Assembly: GCA_001464165.1 (NCBI GenBank) | Contig: LNEX01000022.1 | Span: forward strand, 1 to 13,425 | Reading direction: 5' to 3' | Origin: a bacterium Ga0077546 | Lineage (GTDB): Bacteria; Cyanobacteriota; Vampirovibrionia; Obscuribacterales; Obscuribacteraceae | DNA: 13,425 nucleotides | The notes under the pieces: model-generated | The model's database searches: none | Told to the model about the DNA's origin: nothing | The model's input: the letters and a program-made list of their open reading frames with translations, nothing else | Made by a program: the position numbers and the translations under genes | In this document: piece after piece, positions 1 to 6,508 of the stretch | Position numbering within the stretch: position 1 is the first letter of the stretch | Layout: every line of letters begins with the position of its first letter

Positions 1-1
1 C

Positions 2-94
2 ATCGACAGTATGCATTCAGACATCGAGCGCAAAAGTTATTTTGATGGTGGTTTAGCAGTGGAGTTTGTCATTTCCTCGCCGCAATACAATTGA
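2..94 (+). CDS. Possible 3' end of an upstream gene (partial, hypothetical)
   Basis: The frame beginning at base 2 is open from the left edge to a TGA at 92-94. It reads IDSMHSDIERKSYFDGGL followed by AVEFVISSPQYN. The residue mix looks like ordinary soluble protein, and the other two forward frames close at 43-45 and 54. If real, the gene begins before the window and ends about 40 bp before the next start codon, so the next gene's promoter would overlap its stop. Thirty codons is too short to prove coding, and no family can be named. Confidence 0.3.
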   Translation: MDSMHSDIERKSYFDGGLAVEFVISSPQYN

Positions 95-97
95 CAG

Positions 98-106
98 TGT
101 TAAAAT
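98..106 (+). promoter_or_regulatory. Candidate extended -10 promoter for the PsbP-like gene
   Basis: TGT-TAAAAT fits the extended -10 pattern (TGn followed by a hexamer matching TATAAT at 5 of 6). Transcription would start near 113, leaving a leader of about 20 nt that contains the GAGGGA ribosome-binding sequence at 125-130. No -35 is recognisable at the right distance. A perfect TTGACA at 91-96 lies too close to serve this -10, and no good -10 lies 16-18 bp after it. Assignment by eye only. Confidence 0.35.
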
Positions 107-133
107 TTCCCTAGCTTTTAGGTTGAGGGAAAA

Positions 134-760
134 TTGCAAATTCAGATTTTACATAGAAGACTACTGTTGGCATCTTTCTGTGGCGTTTGTCAGATAGGCT
201 TGCTATTGGCTGGTTTGCTACTAGTGTTGGCGACTGTGCCGGCAAAAGCAGGCGAATTTCCGACCAAGGCTCAAGTAGACGAAGCCGCCAAGCTTTCACT
301 TAAAGAAATGGCAGTGTATAAAAGCCCGCAGCACAAATTTACTATCAAGTATCCACAGAACTGGGACAAGCTTGAACCTAAAGATAGTCCGATCGTTTGC
401 AAGTTTCTAATCATGGGTGGCCTTGCTAGTTATCGAGTGGCAGTGGAGAGTCTACCGGCAGGAACAACGCTTGCTGACTATTTCAAAGTTACAAACGAGC
501 AGGTGAAGCAGGCCATGGCCGCTCAGAAAATGCCAATTACTGTTGTAAGCGAAAGTGATAGCAAGTTAGCGGGCCAGCCGGCAAAAAAATCAGTCTATAC
601 ATTTACTTTCGAAGATTCGCCGCGCACCCCCAAAGGTGAGCAGTATCTAGTTGTTAAGGGTGATAAGGGCTACGTCTTTAACTACACGGCAGATAGTGAG
701 GTTTTTGATAGTTTTCACACGGTGATAGATCGGGCACTTGATTCGATGGAGTTTGAGTGA
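134..760 (+). CDS. Secreted PsbP/DcrB-like (Mog1-fold) protein
   Basis: The product has 208 residues. Residues 1-39 form an export signal: a basic start (HRR), a long hydrophobic stretch and an AKA/G cleavage site. The mature domain (about 62-208) has hallmarks of the PsbP/DcrB/Mog1 fold: a short lead strand KFTIKYPQNW, alternating strands, a late strand containing GYVFNYTAD, and a final helix-strand ending LDSMEFE. PsbP relatives range from photosystem II extrinsic subunits to DcrB-type and other exported proteins of unknown role, so this does not imply photosynthesis. The start is TTG at 134: an in-frame TAG lies at 119-121, GAGGGA precedes the TTG, and the first in-frame ATG (residue 59) would remove the signal peptide. 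The gene converges with the next one across 135 bp. A 7-bp stem (765-771 with 781-787) follows the stop but lacks a T-tract. Fold assignment is fairly secure; the role is unknown. Confidence 0.75.
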   Translation: MQIQILHRRLLLASFCGVCQIGLLLAGLLLVLATVPAKAGEFPTKAQVDEAAKLSLKEMAVYKSPQHKFTIKYPQNWDKLEPKDSPIVCKFLIMGGLASYRVAVESLPAGTTLADYFKVTNEQVKQAMAAQKMPITVVSESDSKLAGQPAKKSVYTFTFEDSPRTPKGEQYLVVKGDKGYVFNYTADSEVFDSFHTVIDRALDSMEFE

Positions 761-895
761 GCGATTCTGAAGGCCCTCAATTCAGAAAATGGCTGACTGC
801 AAGAAAGAACGCCTAAATGAATTGAAAGTTTGCACGCCAACTGCTGATGGCTCTCTAAACGGCAGCATTGCTCAAGCAATTTTCTTCAATTTGGC

Positions 896-2014
896 CTATT
901 TCCGCTTGGCGTAAAAGTAACCTTGGACAAAGCTTTGTTCTTTGTCTGGCATGCGCAGCACGATATAGCCTGGTAGTAAGCCTGTTTTCGGGTCGCGCTG
1001 ACCGAACGCCAGGCGAATACCGTAGCCATCGCTTGGCATAAACATTGCGGTCTCAGGAAGGCTCTTGCCCGGCACTAACCACTTCATGTGTACGTGACAA
1101 CTGGATTTCCCAACCGTCGAACCGTCTTTGACCACAATTTGTTGGCCCTCGAGTTTTCCATCAAGACCGAAAAGAAAGATCACAAATTCTCTGTCGGCGA
1201 AGAAGTCTCGTCCTTGCCGAAGCGTCAAAATATCGTTCGATAGTTCGGCATTTTCCACAACGAATGGTTGGCCATGAATGCTTCCAGCTGCTGGTTTTTG
1301 AGGAAATGCCAGAGATGCTGCTGGGGCGCACCAAGAGCTGAGGCCTTTCTTTTGAGCATCCACTGCATTTTTCTTGGCCTCCTGTGCTGGAGTTAGATTG
1401 GTTACTTTTGTGGACCAACTCTCTTCTCCAACTAACCAATTGCCGCCTTCCTTCACCATCTTTATTTTGCCAGTGGTGGTGCTGCGCATTGGCTTGTTTT
1501 CCGCAGGTTTTGTTCCGAAGCTCGTGCTTATGCTGTTGGCCATGCTGCCAAAACTTTTGTTCATAGCGTCGGGAAATTCACCAGCATCACTGGCCGTGAC
1601 GCTCAGTTCAGCGCTGTCGCCATTCACTGTCACTGCTGTGACCGTGACGTTGCGCGGCTCCATTGCCTTGACCATGCTAAATAGCCCAGCCATCATCTTC
1701 TTACCGGCGTCTCCATCTTTGGTTAGAGCCTCTGCCTTTTTCTTTTCCATTTCTGCTTGCATCTTGGTTGAGCGAAATGGCATCAATTCATCAAAACTGT
1801 TGGCTTTGAGCAGTGTTTGATGGTAGAGGTGGTAGCGTTCTTTGATTAGATTCTCAATTTTGCTGGCACTAGAGCTAGAAGTTGAGGCAGTTGCTTCGAT
1901 GCTCGGAGCTTTGGGCTTCCCCTCGTCCGCTAATGCCGACGCGGCGCAATAAATGTTTGTGAGAATGAGGGTGATAACTGGGGCGATTATTTGCGTGCCA
2001 ACGGTTTTCAACAA
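896..2014 (-). CDS. Secreted two-domain protein of unknown function
   Basis: The product has 372 residues. Residues 1-29 are a signal peptide with cleavage likely after ASALA. A Ser/Thr/Ala-rich spacer (36-52) follows. Residues 53-203 look like an NTF2/DUF4878-type alpha+beta domain: N-terminal helices, then strands around NVTVTAVTVNGDSAELSV and a closing VKEGGNWLVGEESW. After a charged linker (208-224), residues 228-372 appear to be a beta-sandwich with two cysteines, C229 and C306, which could form a disulfide outside the cytoplasm. I do not recognise a named family for this half. The start is TTG at 2014, with another TTG next to it. An in-frame TAA five codons upstream closes the frame, and a GAGAG stretch lies just before the start. 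The next gene diverges from it, with 190 bp between the starts, so both may share a control region. Confidence 0.75.
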   Translation of the reverse strand: MLKTVGTQIIAPVITLILTNIYCAASALADEGKPKAPSIEATASTSSSSASKIENLIKERYHLYHQTLLKANSFDELMPFRSTKMQAEMEKKKAEALTKDGDAGKKMMAGLFSMVKAMEPRNVTVTAVTVNGDSAELSVTASDAGEFPDAMNKSFGSMANSISTSFGTKPAENKPMRSTTTGKIKMVKEGGNWLVGEESWSTKVTNLTPAQEAKKNAVDAQKKGLSSWCAPAASLAFPQKPAAGSIHGQPFVVENAELSNDILTLRQGRDFFADREFVIFLFGLDGKLEGQQIVVKDGSTVGKSSCHVHMKWLVPGKSLPETAMFMPSDGYGIRLAFGQRDPKTGLLPGYIVLRMPDKEQSFVQGYFYAKRK

Positions 2015-2204
2015 AGGCTTTCTCTCTTAGTGACGACTCTTCCGCTTCTTATTTACCTTGTCTAGGCTGATTTAAACATCAAATTGTTTTGAAGGGGCAG
2101 GGTTTTGAGTTCAGTGCTTTATATTTAGTTTGGGACAATACCTCGATCATGGGTGATGTTCCATGAGCCTGACTTCTAATCCAAAGGTATGATACTTTCA
2201 GCAT

Positions 2205-2942
2205 ATGCGTTTCCTTATAAGACTAGTTTTGCCTTTGCTTATGCTTCTGTCGATTGCCTCAGCGCCATCTGTGGTCTGGGCGGACGAAGTGCCTGCGAAC
2301 GGCACGCTGCCTGCTGGCAATCAGAAAGTTGTGCCCAAGACACTTCAGGCTGGGGCTACTTTTGATGATCGCAATTTGCCCCAGCAAACTATAAATGGCT
2401 GGTATCGCATACCGGCTTGGTTTGCCGGTGCCACCATCAGAAGAGAGACTGTCGATCCCAATGGCCGTGTAGAGAAAAGTGTTCGTCGTCGCGAGCGTGG
2501 TCGGCAAATTGACGCCAAAGGTCATATCTGGGAGGCGAAGCGAGAGCCAATCATGTATGACATTGATCAAGACAAGATGGTGGTGCATACAATATTAGAA
2601 GAGGAAGTTCCTCTTAGTGTCGTGCAGACCCAGGTAGTCATGGCTTACTATTTTCTGATGGTGTGCGAGCGAAAAAAAGATCGCGTCATTCAAGATAGTT
2701 ATAGAACGGTGCAGATACACAGCTTTGCGCCAGGACCAGATGGCTCTATTTTTGCCCAGATTGAAAAGTCAGTTTATTTTAGGCCTGACGGCACGTTGAG
2801 AAACGTGTTGATCAATCCGGCCTCGTACGTCGAGTATAAAACTAGTGCTTTTTCCCCTCTCGATAGCGATGATAAGTTCAATTACAAAGACTCATTTATT
2901 GAATTTCTGCAGCGCTCGAATCACCCGGAGCTTATTCCTTAA
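2205..2942 (+). CDS. Secreted protein of unknown function
   Basis: The product has 245 residues, with a signal peptide (residues 1-26; core LVLPLLMLLSIASA; cleavage VWA/DE). The mature part is soluble, without membrane segments or cysteine pairs. It has an Arg/Lys-rich stretch around 93-105 (KSVRRRERGR) and a mixed alpha/beta pattern with repeated short strands such as IFAQIEKSVYFRPDG. No family or catalytic motif is recognisable. The start is ATG at 2205. The ribosome site is poor: AAAGGT lies about 16 nt upstream, and a TATGAT at 2188-2193 sits too near to be a normal promoter for this start. It diverges from the 372-residue secreted protein and ends in a 12-bp tandem repeat that contributes its stop codon. 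It is probably a lineage-specific exported protein; function cannot be inferred. Confidence 0.7.
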   Translation: MRFLIRLVLPLLMLLSIASAPSVVWADEVPANGTLPAGNQKVVPKTLQAGATFDDRNLPQQTINGWYRIPAWFAGATIRRETVDPNGRVEKSVRRRERGRQIDAKGHIWEAKREPIMYDIDQDKMVVHTILEEEVPLSVVQTQVVMAYYFLMVCERKKDRVIQDSYRTVQIHSFAPGPDGSIFAQIEKSVYFRPDGTLRNVLINPASYVEYKTSAFSPLDSDDKFNYKDSFIEFLQRSNHPELIP

Positions 2943-2976
2943 CTAGCTTCTTAACCGGCTTCTTAACTAGCTTCTT
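2941..2976 (+). repeat. Three tandem 12-bp repeats with in-frame stops
   Basis: Copies are AACTAGCTTCTT (2941-2952), AACCGGCTTCTT (2953-2964) and AACTAGCTTCTT (2965-2976). With the T before each copy they give TAA at 2940, 2952 and 2964, all in frame with the preceding gene. Read on the other strand the unit encodes KKLV/KKPV, a Lys-rich pattern, but that frame has no start nearby. Confidence 0.85.
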
Positions 2977-3003
2977 TATTGCCGTATGGCAGTGTCTGAC
3001 ATC

Positions 3004-3012
3004 TGATAAGAT
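3004..3012 (+). promoter_or_regulatory. Candidate extended -10 promoter for the 301-residue ORF
   Basis: TGA-TAAGAT fits an extended -10 element (hexamer 4 of 6 against TATAAT). Transcription would begin near 3019, about 23 nt before the TTG start, leaving room for the GTAGGA ribosome site at about 3031-3036. No -35 is evident. Weak, by eye only. Confidence 0.25.
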
Positions 3013-3041
3013 TAATCAAGTTGTAAGTACTGTAGGAAAAA

Positions 3042-3947
3042 TTGCTATTGTATCAACCGACTAATTCTATTGCGCATTCTATTACTAATCCTTGGGCGCT
3101 TTTTGAAGGTTACTGCGAAGATTCCCTAGACGGTCTTTTGCTTTTGGCTGCACGTAGTTCTGCTGAGCGAGACTATGATCTAGGCACTGCTAATGGTGCC
3201 ATTATGCTGCGAGACTTTTGCAAAGTAAGCGATTCAAGAAGCGCTACTGGTTGGATTGAAGCTTATGGATTTCCCTGGTCGGCCGATCGCGTACATCTAG
3301 ATGAATTTGGTCTTGAGTACGGCGTTCTTCTTGAAGATGTGATTGAAAGAGCTCAATCTATGAGGTTGTTGCAGCGATTAACCTCGATTGTGCGTGGCAA
3401 TATTAAGAGCAAAACTTATTACCAGCATGTATTGGCCTGGCCTGTGGCCGACTCGCCACTTGCTGGTGGTGGTAATTTGTTAGACCACAATACTTGGCGT
3501 GACCTTGCCCCAGCCCATATATTATGCGGTCGAGAGAACGCCAAAGAATTTTACTTCGGTCGTTTGCTTACTCGCCAAGAGCTTGCTGTTGCGTTTGTGC
3601 CGAAGGTTTCATCATGGTGTGGTCGATTGATGCCGCCCCTTCTTGAAGCTCTTGAACCGGTTGAAAGGTCGTTTTGTTCGCGGGTAGATTTTAGACCAGT
3701 TTTTGTCTCTTCAGAGTTTGGTCACAGGGGGTTTGAGGCGGTTGTGAACTACGCTGCTGCCAGTGTGTTGCTTGAAGTTTTGCCGCGCTTGATTCGCGGA
3801 GTATTTCCAAGCCTCGCTGCAGGAGTTAGCTTAGACGGCCGAATTAACTTAACTAGGAGACAATTTTTCCCTTCGCCGCTTGCTTTGATGGCATATGAAA
3901 TTTACAAAAAGCTTATGCCTGTGCAGATTATTGCAAAAGGCCAATAG
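3042..3947 (+). CDS. Uncharacterised 301-residue protein, probably cytoplasmic
   Basis: No family is recognised. The protein lacks a signal peptide and clear membrane spans. It is mostly helical with charged surfaces. A moderately hydrophobic helix region lies near 225-265 (NYAAASVLLEVLPRLIRGVF). Five cysteines (in GYCED, DFCK, LCGRE, SWCGR and FCSR) are scattered rather than arranged in a metal-binding CxxC pattern. The frame is continuous for 906 bp with a normal residue mix, so it is likely coding. The start is TTG at 3042, preceded by AGGA at the right distance; the first in-frame ATG is residue 55, which would drop a well-formed N-terminus. Upstream lie the 12-bp repeats and a weak extended -10. 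Downstream, a strong hairpin separates it from the oppositely oriented tRNA-His. Nothing in the context suggests a job. Confidence 0.6.
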   Translation: MLLYQPTNSIAHSITNPWALFEGYCEDSLDGLLLLAARSSAERDYDLGTANGAIMLRDFCKVSDSRSATGWIEAYGFPWSADRVHLDEFGLEYGVLLEDVIERAQSMRLLQRLTSIVRGNIKSKTYYQHVLAWPVADSPLAGGGNLLDHNTWRDLAPAHILCGRENAKEFYFGRLLTRQELAVAFVPKVSSWCGRLMPPLLEALEPVERSFCSRVDFRPVFVSSEFGHRGFEAVVNYAAASVLLEVLPRLIRGVFPSLAAGVSLDGRINLTRRQFFPSPLALMAYEIYKKLMPVQIIAKGQ

Positions 3948-3986
3948 TCGCCAATTCCAAAATGCGTGTATATACACCTAATTTAC

Positions 3987-4033
3987 AAAAGTAAAGACCC
4001 CAATTCTACTTAAGAATCGGGGTCTTTACTTTT
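3987..4033. terminator. Bidirectional intrinsic terminator
   Basis: A near-perfect inverted repeat: arms 3987-4007 and 4013-4033 pair over 21 positions with a single A-C mismatch (4002/4018) around a 5-nt ACTTA loop. The GC-rich core is GACCCC/GGGGTC. The outer arm is AAAAGTAAA on one side and TTTACTTTT on the other, so either strand yields a stem followed by a short U-rich run. It serves the 301-residue ORF, 40 bp after its stop, and tRNA-His, 13 bp after its CCA. The T-runs are short and partly inside the stem. Confidence 0.8.
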
Positions 4034-4046
4034 GGGATCACGAAAA

Positions 4047-4123
4047 TGGGGCAGATGACGGGAGTTGAACCCGCGAATGCCGATACCACAAACCGGAGCC
4101 TTAACCACTTGGCGACACCTGCC
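4047..4123 (-). tRNA. tRNA-His (anticodon GTG)
   Basis: The minus strand folds as a complete tRNA. The acceptor stem is GCAGGTG/CATCTGC (one G-T pair), preceded by an extra 5' G (position -1) facing C73, the identity mark of tRNA-His. The D-arm is GCC...GGC. The anticodon stem CCGGT/ATCGG holds the loop TTGTGGT with anticodon GTG. The T-stem GCGGG/CCCGT holds loop TTCAACT. The 3' CCA is encoded (4049-4047). The D- and T-arms closely resemble cyanobacterial and chloroplast tRNA-His. Upstream on its strand there is a TATAAA-like AT run (TTAGTATAAAAA), but no convincing -35. It is transcribed in the same direction as feoB, 104 bp after it. Confidence 0.95.
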
Positions 4124-4227
4124 ATATCGTGCAGTTTTTATACTAACATGTCCGTCGTCATAGGCTCATCCGCGATTGGCGGCACAAATATTTTGTAACC
4201 AATAGATTTTGAGTTCAGACGAATTTC

Positions 4228-6306
4228 TCACTTAAGGCCTAGGGGGCTGAAGATAAATGGCAAGATGCGAGCCAATACTCCGCCTATGACGAAGGCCGCG
4301 GCCCAAGAGCCGAACCAGATTGAAAGTGCGATTTTCATGCCGCGCTCTTTGATCATCACGCCCACAGTGGCTATACAGGGGACAAAGAGAGTAATTACAA
4401 TCATTGCTGTGACTGCTTGAACCGGCGTCAGGAACACATCAGCCAGGCCAAATGAGGCGAAGTCACGCCTAACTATTCCGAGAATGAAGGTTGTCGGTAT
4501 GCGTGGGTCGTTAGGTAAATTTAGCCAGTTGACGACTATTGGCTGTAACACCTTGATAATTAAATCGAGCAGGCCGACCATTTGAGCCAAGGTAACGACA
4601 AATCCAGCTAAGAAGAACATTGGTGTGGCGTCAACCAGAAAATTCCAAGACTTTTTCCAGGTCTTGCGCAGCACATTGTCTAGGCGAGGCAGCCTCATCG
4701 GTGGCAGGTCAATCATCAAACCTTGCGATTTGCCGGGCAAGACCATGTTGAGTAGGACGCCTGTTATTGCCAAGATGCCAATCACTACAAAAAGATAGAC
4801 AGCCCATGCCGCTCCGCCACCTGCCCGCGCCAGGGTCCCTGATACGACGCCTAACTGGGCTGAACAGGGGATGGCTACTCCAAGTAGTGCGGTGGCGATA
4901 ATCTTTTCGCGGCGAGTGGTGAGGAGGCGTGTGGTTATTGTGGCCATAGTGACGCAGCCTAAGCCCAAAATCAGCGGAATAATTGCTCGGCCATTGAGAC
5001 CAATTTTGTTCATCATCCGATCTACAAGCACAGCAAGGCGCGGCAGATAGCCTGAATCTTCTAGGACTGATAGACCAAGGTAGAAGCCAATAACGAGCGG
5101 CATTAAAAGGCCAATTAAATAGGTAACTGTTAGTGTGGCTAGGCCATATTCTCCGACAAATACGTTGCCGAGGACAGCCATAAAATTACGATACGACCAG
5201 AAATTGAATTTGATTTCGTCAGCAGGAACGGCTTTAGATGCTATTGCTTGATCTAATTCTTTGCTTATTACTTCGTTTTTCAATGTTCCTTGGGGGAAGT
5301 CAAACTTTTTCTCGCCTACTGTTATTGTGCTAGGAAAGACATTGGCGGCCAGTCTGCGAACCTGAGGCTCGTAGTAGACTTTCATTGTTTGCTTTTCTGT
5401 GAAGTCTACTAGATTGCCGGCAATCCAGACGCCCAACATCTGATAGAAGATCAGATAACAAACAGCAAATGATATGGTCGAGCCCCAAATAGGGTGGAGC
5501 AATAATTTACCCAGTTTGTTAGAAAAAGAGCGCTTGCTGCCACTCTGGACCACTGATGCTTCAACTAAATCGTTGACGAACTTACGACGGAAACTGTAAA
5601 TCTCAGATCTATGACTAGGAACTGTTACACCACAGGCAGTGGCTGTTGGTTCATCACCTTCCACAATTAGCACTGCCATGGCTTGGGTAATTTTGCCAAG
5701 ATTATTTGTTTGATTGATAATGGGTTCAATCAACTCTAGTAGCTCTGGTCTAATTTTCCCTGGTCGGGCCTTCGCCACCGCCGCCTTTATTTCTTCAATG
5801 CCTTCGTCTTTGACGGCTACGCATGTCAGTACTTCTACACCAAACTCGGCGCTTAGCCGTTCTAGATCAATGGTAATGCCGCGCTGTTTGGCCTCGTCCC
5901 ACTGGTTTATAACTAAAATCAGGGGTTTGCCCATTTCTATCAGTTGCACTGTGAGAAATAGATCGCGCTCAAGGGTGATGGCTGAGACCACGTTAATGAC
6001 AATATCGGCCGACAGAATCATTTTGCGGGCAGCGCGCTCTTCATCGTTAAAACTTGAAACGCCGTAAATCCCGGGAGTGTCAGCTAATTCGTTTGAGCCC
6101 AGATGACCGCGGGCGATGTCGATGGTTGTGCCAGGATAGTTCGATACATCAGCATCAGAACCTGTTAGAGCGTTAAAAATGACAGATTTTCCCACATTGG
6201 GATTGCCAGCCAGAACAATGCTCTGAACTTTGAGGGTTTCACCAGCTTTGTTGCTCCCTCGATGGTTGGAAGCGTTTGCCGTGGTCAATTTTGTGGGCGA
6301 AGACAT
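4228..6306 (-). CDS. feoB: Ferrous iron transporter FeoB
   Basis: The product has 692 residues: a cytoplasmic G-protein domain followed by a membrane permease that imports Fe2+. G-domain motifs: G1 GNPNVGKS (34-41), G2 threonine in YPGTT (58-61), G3 DTPG (76-79), G4 NQWD (134-137). A helical spacer (about 185-260) leads to about eight membrane segments. Conserved permease marks are GLGC (448-451), PCSAQLG (480-486) and FVPC (641-644) followed by KERG. The common GCNVP core reads GCVTM here, as in a divergent branch of FeoB. About 70 soluble residues (303-372) lie between the first two membrane spans. The start is ATG at 6306, giving 25 polar residues before the G domain; the Shine-Dalgarno sequence is not clear. 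No feoA or feoC neighbours it, and the gene upstream diverges. Regulation probably acts at the dyad over its promoter. Family assignment is firm; the substrate is inferred from the family. Confidence 0.95.
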   Translation of the reverse strand: MSSPTKLTTANASNHRGSNKAGETLKVQSIVLAGNPNVGKSVIFNALTGSDADVSNYPGTTIDIARGHLGSNELADTPGIYGVSSFNDEERAARKMILSADIVINVVSAITLERDLFLTVQLIEMGKPLILVINQWDEAKQRGITIDLERLSAEFGVEVLTCVAVKDEGIEEIKAAVAKARPGKIRPELLELIEPIINQTNNLGKITQAMAVLIVEGDEPTATACGVTVPSHRSEIYSFRRKFVNDLVEASVVQSGSKRSFSNKLGKLLLHPIWGSTISFAVCYLIFYQMLGVWIAGNLVDFTEKQTMKVYYEPQVRRLAANVFPSTITVGEKKFDFPQGTLKNEVISKELDQAIASKAVPADEIKFNFWSYRNFMAVLGNVFVGEYGLATLTVTYLIGLLMPLVIGFYLGLSVLEDSGYLPRLAVLVDRMMNKIGLNGRAIIPLILGLGCVTMATITTRLLTTRREKIIATALLGVAIPCSAQLGVVSGTLARAGGGAAWAVYLFVVIGILAITGVLLNMVLPGKSQGLMIDLPPMRLPRLDNVLRKTWKKSWNFLVDATPMFFLAGFVVTLAQMVGLLDLIIKVLQPIVVNWLNLPNDPRIPTTFILGIVRRDFASFGLADVFLTPVQAVTAMIVITLFVPCIATVGVMIKERGMKIALSIWFGSWAAAFVIGGVLARILPFIFSPLGLK

Positions 6307-6314
6307 AGTTGCGA

Positions 6315-6327
6315 CCGTCGTCGACGG
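6315..6327 (-). repeat. Short inverted repeat in the feoB leader
   Basis: CCGTCG-T-CGACGG is a perfect 6-bp inverted repeat around one base, 9 nt before the feoB start. It falls where a ribosome site would be and could fold over it or bind a regulator. It is short, so chance cannot be excluded. Confidence 0.35.
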
Positions 6328-6341
6328 AATCTAATGAGGCT

Positions 6342-6362
6342 TATTGAGAAATTGTATCAATA
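6342..6362 (-). promoter_or_regulatory. feoB extended -10 promoter overlapped by a 9-1-9 dyad (candidate iron-responsive operator)
   Basis: On the minus strand, TGA-TACAAT (6359-6351) is an extended -10 element with 5 of 6 matches to TATAAT, predicting a start of transcription near 6344 and a leader of about 38 nt. The 19-mer ATTGAGAAATTGTATCAAT (6343-6361) is a dyad with 7 of 9 matched pairs around one central base; one further pair matches at 6342/6362. The 9-1-9 layout is that of Fur boxes, and its placement over -10 and start suits a repressor. The half-site differs from the classical GATAATGAT, so the identity of the binding protein is inference. Confidence 0.45.
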
Positions 6363-6508
6363 GAATAGGTTGCTATGACGTACCTTTGAGTAATGCCTCA
6401 TGAGACTTAATCACTACTGTGGTAACTTTGAACTCTGGGGGACCGGCGAATCGGCTGTATCGCCCTAGGGCTTGAGTTCTGGGATTGGCGTCTGGAAGCT
6501 GGTGGTAA

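Noticed and set aside
91..117. Perfect TTGACA at 91-96 as a -35 with TAGCTT as -10
   Set aside because: Spacing is only 15 bp and the -10 matches at 3 of 6; the extended -10 TGTTAAAAT fits the leader better.
840..885. Small stems near the convergent gene ends (TGCTG/CAGCA; ATTGC/GCAAT)
   Set aside because: Each is about 5 bp without a T-tract in the right direction; not a credible terminator.
1374..1820. 148-residue plus-strand ORF with hydrophobic stretches
   Set aside because: It is antisense to the middle of the 372-residue secreted protein, which has a signal peptide and coherent domains; the antisense frame has no ribosome site or family.
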